DNA of 64,000 bases, taken from contig CALUZB010000004.1 in the NCBI GenBank assembly GCA_944325195.1, forward strand, positions 558,001 through 622,000, in the 5' to 3' direction. A program made the translations under genes and the position numbers. The stretch is from an uncultured Desulfovibrionaceae bacterium (GTDB lineage Bacteria; Desulfobacterota; Desulfovibrionia; Desulfovibrionales; Desulfovibrionaceae). Positions 54,660-63,612 of this stretch are shown piece by piece. The number at the start of each line of letters is the position of its first letter. Position 1 is the first letter of the stretch. A model generated the notes under the pieces. It searched no databases. It had not been told where the DNA came from and was given only the letters and a program-made list of their open reading frames with translations.

Positions 54660-55529
54660 TTAATAAATTTTGCGTTTTGAAAAGCCGCTGCCCAAGACAT
54701 TAAATGTATTTTCCACAATAACAAAGGCTTGCTGGTCAATGGAAAATACTGCTTCTTCCAAACGTTTGATTTGATAATTGTGAATAACTGTTAAAATCAC
54801 CGTACGCTCCTGCCCGGTAAATCCACCCTTACCGGGAAGTAAGGTCACGCCCCGGTTAAGGTCATCCATAATTTTATCGGCAATGGCCTTGGCATGAGGC
54901 GAAATAATCATTGCTACCTTGCGTTCATTGAATAACGAAGCCACATACTCCATTGTTTGGGTGGAGATGAACATTGCGATGATTGAATAGAGGATATTAT
55001 CCAAAGGCAGAATGGAAAATCCGAGCAGGAACAGAATAAAATTATAGCTGAAGTTTACCTGCCCTACTCTGGTTCCGAATTTCTGGTGCATGGCAATGGC
55101 CAGAATGGAAACTCCTCCGTCGCTGCCTTGCGAACGCAAGGTTACGCCGGCGCCGATGCCGTTGATGGCGCCGCCGGCAACCGCTGCCAGTAAGGGATCT
55201 GTGATTGGAATTGTAGGCCATGGAATGAATTGCACGGTGAGCGCTGTAGCTGCAATTGCATATATTGAATAAAGGAAAAAACGGCGGCTTACCATAAAAT
55301 ATGCAATCAGCCCAACGGGAATGCAGGCCAAAGCGTACCAGAATGCCGGACTGCCCATGCCGGTTGCATAATATATTAACATACCGGTGCCAAAGATACC
55401 GCTGACCATGAAGTCGTGATGGACAAATATGCCCATAACTGCAACAGACATCAGTAATGAACCGGCGGTGATTAAAACCAGATTGTATAAAACTTGTTTA
55501 ACCTGGCCTTGTTCCTGATAAATTTTCAT
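54660..55529 (-). CDS. YitT-family membrane protein
   Basis: A 289-residue protein with about five or six hydrophobic helices in the first ~200 residues (DUF161), such as 'LVLITAGSLLMSVAVMGIFV', and a C-terminal soluble DUF2179 domain ('VAMIISPHAKAIADKIMDDL', 'RTVILTVIHNYQIKRLEEAV'). 'GVTLRSQGSDGGVSILAIAM' is a conserved family segment. The transport or signalling role is not established. It lies 33 bases upstream of larC on the same strand and may share its transcript. Confidence 0.9.
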   Translation of the reverse strand: MKIYQEQGQVKQVLYNLVLITAGSLLMSVAVMGIFVHHDFMVSGIFGTGMLIYYATGMGSPAFWYALACIPVGLIAYFMVSRRFFLYSIYAIAATALTVQFIPWPTIPITDPLLAAVAGGAINGIGAGVTLRSQGSDGGVSILAIAMHQKFGTRVGQVNFSYNFILFLLGFSILPLDNILYSIIAMFISTQTMEYVASLFNERKVAMIISPHAKAIADKIMDDLNRGVTLLPGKGGFTGQERTVILTVIHNYQIKRLEEAVFSIDQQAFVIVENTFNVLGSGFSKRKIY

Positions 55530-55737
55530 ATCGCCTCCAAATGCAACGGCGTTATGCTTTCAGCCTATTCAGACCATTGAATAATAGCAGAAAAGCAGAG
55601 TATATATAACCCCTCAAATAAAGTAATTTCCAGGCTCACTTGAATTTTATATGACTAATGATTATACTTTTTACCGTTTGTTGGCTGGTTGATCATCAAA
55701 CCGAAATCAGTTTAATTGTTGTTCAGGAGAGCAAGCA

Positions 55738-56055
55738 GTGCCTGAGGTTACATATAATTCCAAGACATTTGAAGTGGATGAAGACGGGTTCTTGTGCAAT
55801 TTTGAAGATTGGGGTCCGGAATGGATTGAATATGTGCAAAAAAGCGAAGGTATTACCGAAATATTGGAGGCGCATCACCAGATAATCAAATTTCTGCAGG
55901 AGTATTATCAGAAAAATGGAATAGCGCCTATGGTTCGTGCAATTTGTAAAAATACAGGGTTTAAGCTTAAGGAAATTTATGACTTGTTTCCTTCCGGCCC
56001 CGGCAAAGGCGCCTGCCGCATGGCTGGCTTGCCCAAGCCCACCGGCTGTGTTTGA
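55738..56055 (+). CDS. dsrC: DsrC sulfur-carrier protein
   Basis: A 105-residue TusE/DsrC protein. 'FEVDEDGFLCNFEDWGPEWI', 'NGIAPMVRAICKNTGFKLKE' and the C-terminal 'FPSGPGKGACRMAGLPKPTG' are all present. Both redox cysteines, Cys93 and the penultimate Cys104, are kept, so it is a true DsrC rather than a TusE paralogue with one Cys. In sulfate reducers it binds sulfite-derived sulfur at DsrAB as a trisulfide and passes electrons via DsrMKJOP. The start is GTG 55738 with AGGAG. No dsrAB lies nearby, as usual for Desulfovibrio. Confidence 0.96.
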   Translation: MPEVTYNSKTFEVDEDGFLCNFEDWGPEWIEYVQKSEGITEILEAHHQIIKFLQEYYQKNGIAPMVRAICKNTGFKLKEIYDLFPSGPGKGACRMAGLPKPTGCV

Positions 56056-56105
56056 TCGGCTGGTTTTAGTCTTTGGAAGTCAGATTAAGCCTTAGTGGTG
56101 TTTTT

Positions 56106-56861
56106 ATGTCTTTGAGCTGTTTTTTACGTCGTGCGCCTGCGTTGGCATTAATGAATCTGCTGTTATGCTTTTTTCTGTATGGCTGTGCTGCTACCCAAAT
56201 TGCTTTGGAAAAAAAGGATCTTAAAGTCGAAACCCAAATGTCTGATACCATTTTTCTGGATATCAGCAATCAAGATGACAAAACGGTATTTCTGGATATT
56301 CGCAACACCTCTGATAAAGACATTGATGTCACGCCATATATTGCTGAGCACTTGGAAGACAAGGATTATACTCTTGTGACCGATCCGAGAGACGCCTTCT
56401 ATATTGTCCAGGCCAATGTGCTTTATGTGGGAATGGCCGATCCTTCCGCTCTAAGAGAGTCTGTTTTTCAGGGCTGGGGTGGAATAGCCGGAGGCGCTGC
56501 CGCAGGTGCAGCTGTTTCTGAAATTGCTCAAAGTAAAACCCTGGAAGGGGCTTCAGTGGGTGGCATTGTAGGCGGTTTTGCGGAAATTCTTAGCGGTTCG
56601 GTAACCAAAGATGTTACTTATACAATTATGACCGATGTTCAGATTTTCGAGCGTTCTCCACATCCTGTAACCCAAACCAGACAGGCGCAATTAAAGCAAG
56701 GCAAGGACGTCTCCATTTTACAGAGCTCTTCTCATATTACCGACAGGTACATCTATCAAACCAGGATAGCTTCCTCGGCTAACCAGGTTAATTTGGAATT
56801 TGAAGATGCTTTGCCGCCTTTAATGGAGGGTATCGGGCGTTCCATTGCCGGAATTTTTTAA
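56106..56861 (+). CDS. TraT-like outer-membrane lipoprotein
   Basis: A lipoprotein of about 251 residues; the hydrophobic N-terminus ends at the lipobox LYGC. 'KTVFLDIRNTSDKDIDV' and 'YIVQANVLYVGMAD' match the TraT complement-resistance family, and a glycine-zipper segment follows ('WGGIAGGAAAGAAVSEIAQS', 'SVGGIVGGFAEILSG'). On conjugative plasmids TraT gives surface exclusion and serum resistance; this chromosomal copy has no tra genes around it. I take ATG 56106; the frame is open upstream to a TTG (56073), and ATG 56151 is also possible. Confidence 0.82.
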   Translation: MSLSCFLRRAPALALMNLLLCFFLYGCAATQIALEKKDLKVETQMSDTIFLDISNQDDKTVFLDIRNTSDKDIDVTPYIAEHLEDKDYTLVTDPRDAFYIVQANVLYVGMADPSALRESVFQGWGGIAGGAAAGAAVSEIAQSKTLEGASVGGIVGGFAEILSGSVTKDVTYTIMTDVQIFERSPHPVTQTRQAQLKQGKDVSILQSSSHITDRYIYQTRIASSANQVNLEFEDALPPLMEGIGRSIAGIF

Positions 56862-57218
56862 GCCATCCGGCTTCTTCCATACTCCGGATATTGCAATGAG
56901 AAGCCCCTAAGCAGAGACGGCGGTATAGATTTTACATAAAGCAGTTTTAATAGTGCTGTGTTTAAGCCGGATAAAGTTTTCGTTCCTGACAGCACAGGCT
57001 GAAATTTAAGGGGACGCGGTTATGCTTGGTTTAGTTTTTGCAACACACATGTAGTCTGTTTCTTTCCGGGATTGTTTACCGCAGGTTTGACTTCAGGATT
57101 GGTTATGATGTAGCCAACTCAGACAAGCATTTTTTCTGCTGAGCGTCGCTGGGTGTATAGCAGCATCTTGCGGCGCTTTTTTGTGCAGTAACGGCCGCTT
57201 TTCGGAAGGGAGGCGGCA
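56862..57218 (+). terminator. Intergenic region with a rho-independent terminator at 57142-57182
   Basis: AGCGTCGC (57142-57149) pairs with GCGGCGCT (57170-57177), with one G-U pair, and runs into seven T. It is 36 bases before the acyltransferase ATG, an unusual place for a terminator, so it may be an attenuator in that gene's leader or the end of a short transcript. The preceding ~280 bases show no gene. Confidence 0.6.
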
Positions 57219-59218
57219 ATGAATAAGCCTGCAGACAGACTTAATTACCGTCCGGACATAGATGGTCTGCGCGCCTTGGCTGTAGGCTTTGTTGTCCTGT
57301 ACCACGCCTTTCCCGCTTCATTCAGCGGCGGGTTTATCGGGGTGGACATATTTTTTGTGATTTCGGGTTTTCTGATCGGCGGGATCATTCTGCGGGGGTT
57401 GTCCACTAACAGTTTCAGCCTATTGCATTTTTATTCCCGGCGGATTTTGCGGATTTTCCCGGCGCTGATCCTGGTATTATGCACAGTGTTGCTTGCCGGG
57501 CATATTCTGCTTTTCCCTGATGAATATCGGGCGCTTGGCAAGCATACAGCAAGCGGGGCCGGATTTATTGCCAATCTGGTCTACTGGTCCGAGGTCGGTT
57601 ACTGGGATGTAAGCGCTAAGTTGAAACCTCTGCTGCACCTTTGGAGTTTGGGGGTTGAGGAGCAGTTTTACATCGTCGCCCCACTGCTGCTGCTTACAGC
57701 CTGGAAAAAGAAATACCGGCTCTTGACTATAATTGTTTTATTGCTGCTTGCTTCCTTGGCCCTGAATCTGCATTTTTATCGCCGGGATCCGGCGTTGGAT
57801 TTTTATGCGCCGCTTACCCGTTTCTGGGAAATTTTCATTGGGGTCGGTCTGGCCGCTCTGAAGGAATACGCTGGGCGAATGGGCGCGGTCTGGCTGAAAT
57901 TGGATTACGGCCTTGCCAAGGTGCTGCGAACGGACGCGGTTCCGAGTGATGGAAGTTATGCGCGTAACCTGCTTTCCTTGCTTGGGCTGGGGGTTGCCTT
58001 GTGGTTGGCTTGTGCGCCTGCCGTGTGGATGAGAATTTCCCCGGCCATCGGGCTTTGTGGCCGACTATTGGGGCTTTGCTGATTATTGCGGCTGGTCCGC
58101 ACAGTTGGTTGAACCGGCGGCTTTTTTCCAACAAACTTGCAGTGGGCACAGGTCTGATCAGTTATCCGTTGTATCTGTGGCACTGGCCGTTGCTCTCCTA
58201 TGCGACTATTTTGGGTGGTGAGTATGCCGGTGTATGGGAATGGCGGCTTATTCGCCTGTTCTGCGTGCTGATAGCTTTGGTGTTGGCGGCAGCAACCTAT
58301 TTTCTGGTTGAGCGCCCTATTCGTTTTGGACCGGGAAACAAAAAGCTTAAGACTTGTGCTTTGATTTTACTGATGTCTGCTGTTGCAGGGCTGGGGCTGT
58401 ATGTATTTGAACGTGGTACACCAATGCTTTCAAACAATTTTCAGGAACAACTGGATGCGTTGAATCTCCCCCCCATATAAAGATGACAGCATCAATATGA
58501 TTCAAATGCCTATGCTCTACCCTGTGCACGTTACCAGGATGCTGAATCGGACAGAACTGTAGCTGTTATTGGCGACAGTCACGCGTTTGCAGCTTTTCCC
58601 GGTATATCTGAAAAAAATAAAGCTCTTGGTCTGAATACTGTTTTATTAGGAATTAGCCATAATTTTGCTGAAAATGATCAGTTACTTGTGCTCAACACCC
58701 TGAAAAGCAGGCAGGATATCTCTTGTATTTTTGTTTTATTCCGCGGAGAGGGTTACCTTACCGGAAGGGATCTTGATTGGGGTGGCGGTCATAACTTCTG
58801 GGGGGATGCCCCGAGAGGAAAATTCAAACCTTTCTTGCAAAATATTGTTGATGAGATGAACAGCGTAGGGAAGCAGGTTTATATTGTCAGCGAAACCCCG
58901 GTCTTCCCATGGCAGCCGCGCGATTTTATCCATCGCCCGTTTAGTTTTAACTCACAGGAAACCCCTTCTGTCTTACTTAAAGATGATGTATATAAGCATC
59001 AAAAAGAATATCTGGATATGCTGGCAGAAATTAAGGGCGCGGAAATCATCAACGGCATGGATGCTCTTTGCCCCAACGGCGAATACCCGATGTTTGACAC
59101 AAACAGAATGCCGCTGTACTTTGATGATGACCATCTTTCTGTTTACGGCAGCCACTATCTGGTTAAAAATCTGCTGGAACCGTATTTAATTGGTATTGCC
59201 GGACAGGCGGAGCAGTAA
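57219..59218 (+). pseudogene. Frameshifted OafA-type acyltransferase (AT3-SGNH)
   Basis: Pieces in two frames together make a normal ~660-residue O-acyltransferase. 57219-58082 has 'YRPDIDGLRALAVGFVVLYH', 'GGFIGVDIFFVISGFLI' and 'LKPLLHLWSLGVEEQFYIVA'. About 58001-58480 continues one frame away with 'AVGTGLISYPLYLWHWPLLS'. About 58500-59218 holds the SGNH hydrolase part with 'VAVIGDSHAFAAF' and 'YFDDDHLSVYGSHYL'. At least one base is missing near 57990-58020 (a G5 run is nearby). One extra C in a C7 run (58468-58474) and one lost base near 58498 would explain the second break. GGAGG precedes ATG 57219. It is either a decaying gene or contains sequencing errors. Confidence 0.85.
58468..58474 (+). 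repeat. Poly-C tract (7 C) at a frame break
   Basis: Seven C at the point where the acyltransferase frame is lost. Six C would continue as LPPYKDDSIN, but a second shift about 25 bases later is still needed to join the SGNH half. Confidence 0.75.
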
Positions 59219-59343
59219 CTTGTTGATTGCTCTCAGAGATTTCCCCATGCTTACTGAATAATGATTTCATATGTTATACTGGAGTTGCATTAAAGTATTT
59301 CGCCGTCTCGCAGCCTGGATTGCTGTTCAGGGTGTGTTCCGGC

Positions 59344-60120
59344 TTAGTCTTTGCTGTGCTCAATGCAGGCGTATGCGTTATGCGCATGAATTGACTCATG
59401 ACTTTCCACTTCCACCTTGAACCAAATGACTGCCGGGTGGTTGAGCAGGGCCAGCCCGACATTGCGTACCACGTCTTCCACAAAAGCGGGATTGGCAAAT
59501 GCTGTTTCAGTAACGTATTTTTCATCTTCGCGCTTCAGCAAAGGATAAACCGGGCTGGAGCCGGCAGCTTCTGCAATATCGATGAATTCTTCCAGCCACA
59601 CGAATTTGCACAGCCGCACAGCTATACGCAAATCCGCACGTTGGCTATGAGCTCCTTCCTCGCTGATCGCCTTTGAACATGGGCAAACAGTCATTACAGG
59701 TACTTTAATTTCCAAAAGGAATTTGGGTTTGTCGCTTGTGTCCATTTCACCCACAAGTCTGCATGTATAACCCATCAGAGTTTTGACTTTAGTTACAGGC
59801 GACACTTTATTTAAGAAATAAATAAAACGGAACTCGATGTGCGCCTTTTCAGCTTCAAGCCGGTTTTTCACATCTTTAAGCAGATTTTTCATACTCTGAT
59901 AGGAAAGCTCTTCTTGCCAGTTTTCCAGCGCTTCCACAAATCTGCTCATGTGCGAGCCGCGCCAATGGGCAGGCAAATCCACAGTTAAGTCCACCTCAGC
60001 TACGCTATGTTGCGAGCCGTTCAGCTTATCACTGACCACTATGGGCAGGGTAAGCCCTTTCACGCCCACCTGGTCAATAGGCAGAGCAACTAAAGAAGGA
60101 GTGCTTTGTATGTCTTTCAT
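59344..60120 (-). CDS. folE2: GTP cyclohydrolase FolE2
   Basis: A 258-residue type IB GTP cyclohydrolase. '[12 protein letters not shown]' near the start, 'GTHMSRF'-like '[15 protein letters not shown]', the conserved Cys in '[20 protein letters not shown]' and the C-terminal '[14 protein letters not shown]' with '[17 protein letters not shown]' are typical. It converts GTP to dihydroneopterin triphosphate for folate or queuosine. FolE2 can use metals other than zinc and is often expressed under zinc limitation. AAGGA precedes the ATG. It lies 108 bases downstream of nikR on the same strand. Confidence 0.95.
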   Translation of the reverse strand: MKDIQSTPSLVALPIDQVGVKGLTLPIVVSDKLNGSQHSVAEVDLTVDLPAHWRGSHMSRFVEALENWQEELSYQSMKNLLKDVKNRLEAEKAHIEFRFIYFLNKVSPVTKVKTLMGYTCRLVGEMDTSDKPKFLLEIKVPVMTVCPCSKAISEEGAHSQRADLRIAVRLCKFVWLEEFIDIAEAAGSSPVYPLLKREDEKYVTETAFANPAFVEDVVRNVGLALLNHPAVIWFKVEVESHESIHAHNAYACIEHSKD

Positions 60121-60228
60121 TCCAAATCCTTGCAGTAGCGAATACTGCGCTCGGTCAGTCTGATAATGTTTGAATCAGTTATTGCTGCCATTGTGTGAAA
60201 TTCCTTTAAGCCGGCGTGTTTCAAGAGC

Positions 60229-60648
60229 TCACGGTAGGTCTTTGCCCGTGCTGCTGATGACCAACTGGCCGGTTTTAACTCCTTTTATTGTCAGCAGCTT
60301 GTTGGCTAAGGCCCGCAAATGTCTGGCTTCCCCCTTAAGCGCCAGTACCTCCAGGCAATTGTCGTGATCAAGGTGCACATGCAGAGTAGTGATTATCAGG
60401 TCATGGTATTCATGCTGTTCTTCTGTGAGGCGTTGAGCGAGATCACTTTTGTGATGATCAAACACCATTGTCAGAGTGCCGGCTACAATCGAACAATCCT
60501 GCTCCCAGCGGTCTTCCACCAGAGCTGCACGAATCAGATCGCGGATTGCCTCAGAACGGTTTGGACTGCCCCGCTTTTCGCACAGCGAGTCAAACTGACG
60601 GAGCAACTCATCGTCAAGTGATATTCCAAAACGAATGGTTTGAGCCAT
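60229..60648 (-). CDS. nikR: Nickel-responsive transcriptional regulator NikR
   Basis: A 139-residue repressor. The N-terminal ribbon-helix-helix is '[20 protein letters not shown]' then '[15 protein letters not shown]'. The C-terminal ACT-like domain carries the high-affinity Ni site: His79, His90, His92 and Cys98 (E. coli His76, His87, His89, Cys95), in '[19 protein letters not shown]'. It represses nickel uptake genes when Ni is plentiful. No nik transport genes lie in this window. The ATG is good, preceded by GAGG at nine bases; an A/T-rich possible -10 (TATTAT) is upstream. Confidence 0.96.
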   Translation of the reverse strand: MAQTIRFGISLDDELLRQFDSLCEKRGSPNRSEAIRDLIRAALVEDRWEQDCSIVAGTLTMVFDHHKSDLAQRLTEEQHEYHDLIITTLHVHLDHDNCLEVLALKGEARHLRALANKLLTIKGVKTGQLVISSTGKDLP

Positions 60649-60800
60649 GATTTAATCCTCACTTTGCGCACATATAATATGGCTGCTCTGTGTTCTTGCC
60701 TGATAGTGTTCCGGCCCCTTGCCTTTCCGCCATTAGTTCGGGCTGGCTTACAAGCGGCCAAAGCCGCCGAGCCAGCTTCCCGTCCGGCAAAGTTTGCTGA

Positions 60801-61571
60801 TCAGAACTGATTTCTCACCAATTCCCAGATCTGGATATCGGCGGGGGCGGCGTCTGTATCCGGCAGTCGCGCTTTTCTTCTGGCGATTATTGATGCCCGC
60901 CAGCCGCTTTCCCGCATTATCCCAACGAATTCAGGATAAATGCCCCGTCCCGGCTCTGCAATCCAGACTTTTCCTGTAGGCTTAAGACAATGATTCACCA
61001 GCCGTGCTATCGGACGCATAAACCGTCGCTCATACATGATGTCTCCAGCCCAAATCCGGTCAAATGCGCCGGGCTTGAAACAAATGTTTCTCCAGTCGGC
61101 GGCAAGGCAGTACAGGTTCCCTGATGAGCCTTTGGTTCGGGCAATGTTCAGGCGGCTGTTTTTCGCTGTATAATACAAAGCAAGCGGCTCATAGTCCATA
61201 GCCACTACTTTTCCGCCGGCGGCAACCCCTGCAAGAGCGGAAAGCCCTAATCCACAGCCCAACTCCAAACAGAGTTTGTTTTTGAGCGGTGCACAAAGCA
61301 ACCATTCGGCAAGGCCTATTCCGGCCGGCCAGACTTCCGTCCAGTATGGTATGCGTTCATCTTCATCAAAATCCTGTACCAACTCGTCCAATTCAATTTC
61401 AAGAGCATTTTTCAGTCTTCGCCGCCCTTTTCCTGTTGCGCCGGCACAATCAGCCTCGTTTGCCAGCCTGTTCCATAATTCTTCCAGGCTGGCCGGGCGT
61501 TCTATCAGCCAGATTTGCTGCAATAATGGTATGGACAGGCAAAGCTTACTGCTACGAATGGTATTTTGCAT
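60801..61571 (-). CDS. Methyltransf_16-type protein methyltransferase
   Basis: A 256-residue class I methyltransferase. 'PYWTEVWPAGIGLAEWLLCA', the SAM loop 'CLELGCGLGLSALAGVAAGG', 'VVAMDYEPLALYYTAKNSRL' and the DxxY-type 'IWAGDIMYERRFMRPIARLV' match the Methyltransf_16 / ETFB-lysine-methyltransferase group. These usually methylate Lys on proteins; the target here is unknown. It diverges from gpsA with a 90-base gap that must hold both promoters. Confidence 0.8.
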   Translation of the reverse strand: MQNTIRSSKLCLSIPLLQQIWLIERPASLEELWNRLANEADCAGATGKGRRRLKNALEIELDELVQDFDEDERIPYWTEVWPAGIGLAEWLLCAPLKNKLCLELGCGLGLSALAGVAAGGKVVAMDYEPLALYYTAKNSRLNIARTKGSSGNLYCLAADWRNICFKPGAFDRIWAGDIMYERRFMRPIARLVNHCLKPTGKVWIAEPGRGIYPEFVGIMRESGWRASIIARRKARLPDTDAAPADIQIWELVRNQF

Positions 61572-61661
61572 GGGCTTTGTTTTAAAATATTTCCGTATAA
61601 ACGCAAGCCCGTTGAAAGCGGGACTTTATTTTCACATTGATATGGGCTATGAAATTGAGTT

Positions 61662-62663
61662 ATGAAGATTTCAAAAATAACGGTTATCGGCGGGGGAAGC
61701 TGGGGTACAGCGCTTGGCGCATTGCTTGCCAAGAAAGGCTATGTTGTTGAAATGTTTTTGCGTGATCCGGCTTTAGCTGAAACCATTAACCGCAGCCGGG
61801 AAAACCACCGTTATCTGCCCGGGTTAAAGTTGCCGGAAAACCTTGCGGCAAGTACGGATGCTGACGATGCACTGTCCGGTTCAGAGCTTATCGTTTGGGC
61901 TATTCCGTGTCAGGCCAGCCGTCAGGTCATGCGGGAACTGCGCCACTGTCTCCCCGATAATCCTATAATCATTTCAGCGACCAAAGGTATAGAAGCAGCC
62001 AATTTGCGTCGCATGGAAGAACTGGTGCAAGAAGAGCTGCATGGGCTGGAAGCTTGTTATGGTGTGATTTCCGGTCCGTCATTCGCCAGGGAAGTAATGG
62101 AGGGCATGCCGACTGCTGTTGTGTTGGCTTGCAGGAATTCCGAGCTCTGCCGTCTCTTGCAGGATGTGTTTGCAACCCGCTGTTTCCGGACTTACGCAAG
62201 TCTTGATGTGGTAGGGGTGGAATTAGGCGGTGCGGTGAAAAACGTAATTGCTATAGCCGCTGGGTTGATAGACGGCCTCGGGCTTGGCCATAATAGTATG
62301 GCCGCTTTGATTACCCGTGGGCTGGCTGAAATATCCCGGCTGGGTATCGCAATGGGCGCAGCGGAGCAAACTTTTCTTGGTCTGTCCGGAGTAGGCGACT
62401 TGGTGTTGACCTGCACTGGCGGATTATCCAGAAACAGGCATGTTGGCTTTGAACTGGGCAAAGGCCGTAAGCTTGCGGCTATTATTAAAGATATGAACAT
62501 GGTGGCGGAGGGGGTGAAAACAGCGGTGGCTGTGCAGGAACTCTCCCGCAAAAATAAGGTGGATATGCCGATTACCAACGCGGTTTGCCAGGTTCTGTCT
62601 GGTGTAGTCACTCCTGAAGAGGTTGTTCATCTGTTGATGACCCGCGCCTTGAAAATGGAATGA
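61662..62663 (+). CDS. gpsA: NAD(P)-dependent glycerol-3-phosphate dehydrogenase
   Basis: A 333-residue enzyme. The dinucleotide-binding start is 'TVIGGGSWGTALGALLAKKG', then 'WAIPCQASRQVMREL', 'SATKGIEAANL' and 'VISGPSFAREVMEGMPTAVV'. The catalytic Lys lies in 'VVGVELGGAVKNVIAIAAGL', and the C-terminal domain has 'LSGVGDLVLTCTGGLSRNRH'. It reduces dihydroxyacetone phosphate to sn-glycerol-3-phosphate for phospholipids, in the cytoplasm. The length is standard. The binding site is weak. A bulged stem AGCCCC/GGGGCT (62681-62717) may terminate it. Confidence 0.97.
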   Translation: MKISKITVIGGGSWGTALGALLAKKGYVVEMFLRDPALAETINRSRENHRYLPGLKLPENLAASTDADDALSGSELIVWAIPCQASRQVMRELRHCLPDNPIIISATKGIEAANLRRMEELVQEELHGLEACYGVISGPSFAREVMEGMPTAVVLACRNSELCRLLQDVFATRCFRTYASLDVVGVELGGAVKNVIAIAAGLIDGLGLGHNSMAALITRGLAEISRLGIAMGAAEQTFLGLSGVGDLVLTCTGGLSRNRHVGFELGKGRKLAAIIKDMNMVAEGVKTAVAVQELSRKNKVDMPITNAVCQVLSGVVTPEEVVHLLMTRALKME

Positions 62664-62932
62664 ACCTCGTTATTAGTTTTAGCCCCGCATATTTAGTCTT
62701 TAAGGCGTTATGGGGCTTGAAAACGGTCATTTTATTTGAATTAATTAGAAATTCAGTGCTTAGGATGTTGTGCTCACTTGAAGCCTTCAAGGCTGTTTAA
62801 AAAAAGTATGAAAAAATGTTTGACAAGATACGAGAAATCGGGCAAATACATATTTCCAGAACGGTTGGTCCAAACAATTGAATGAGCAGAATAAATCTTG
62901 ATTGCTCAAAATCTGGAAATTACCGGTTTTGT

Positions 62933-63008
<76 letters not shown>

Positions 63009-63020
63009 TTTTGAAAAGTG

Positions 63021-63048
63021 AAGGGCTTAGAGTAATCTAAGCCCTTTT
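63021..63048 (+). terminator. Rho-independent terminator of tRNA-Ala
   Basis: AAGGGCTTAGA and its exact complement TCTAAGCCCTT flank GTAA, ending in a four-T run (63045-63048). It starts 12 bases after the tRNA. Confidence 0.9.
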
Positions 63049-63428
63049 ATATCATTTTGGCCATGTTGCTGCCGTGTCCTGTATGTCCTTTGGTTTAAGG
63101 GGCTGACTTGAGAGCGCGCCGGGCAATATTTTCAGGCTCGGCTAGGGGTGTTTCCTCCAGGGGTTGGAGAACCTTATGCTCTTGGGTAAAGTTGGACGTT
63201 CAATAGTTATTTGCTTAAATTTTTGGTGTACTTCCGGTTAAGCGGGATAGGTACGTCTTTCTATAGTGATCTATAAGGGCTAATGGGGAATTGTCGTCTA
63301 TCCCTACAGGCGTATGCAGAATTGTTGTAATGAGGGGTAAAACATACCATGCATCGCAATAATGTATTGGGTAAATCCGGTTCATTAAATAGAAATCTAA
63401 GCAGTGCCGTTCTGGCGCGTTATTTGCA
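63049..63428. other. Gene-free region before the AC repeat
   Basis: About 380 bases with no gene that I can support. TCTATAGTGATCTATA near 63261 is a short imperfect symmetry. The region should contain upstream control sequence for the chemoreceptor gene, but no clear promoter or operator was identified. Confidence 0.4.
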
Positions 63429-63457
63429 ACACACACACACACACACACACACACACA
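63429..63457. repeat. (AC)14 dinucleotide repeat upstream of the chemoreceptor
   Basis: Fourteen perfect AC units plus a final A. A TATAAT hexamer at 63483-63488 lies 25 bases downstream, with no good -35 at the usual distance, so the repeat sits at or just upstream of the -35 zone of a possible promoter. The chemoreceptor ATG is at 63613. Confidence 0.95.
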
Positions 63458-63612
63458 TTCTCTTTCTTACATTTTTTTCGGAATATAATTTCAGTATTTG
63501 TTTAGCCGGGTGTGGGCAACCAAGTTCGGTTGTTTGTCGCGCCTGGAATGGAACAGCTTAATGGCGTAGTGCTTTCTGCTGTGTTTTTAACACATCACAT
63601 TAGGGGGTAATT

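Noticed and set aside
63215-63454. Minus-strand 79-codon ORF starting with alternating Cys-Val residues
   Set aside because: The Cys-Val run is only the translation of the (AC)n repeat; the rest has no family features and lies in the chemoreceptor upstream region.
63349-63561. Plus-strand 70-codon ORF with a His-Thr repeat
   Set aside because: Also a translation of the AC repeat. A GAGGGG lies 12 bases before its ATG, but the protein has no recognisable domain; kept only as a remote chance that the repeat is coding.
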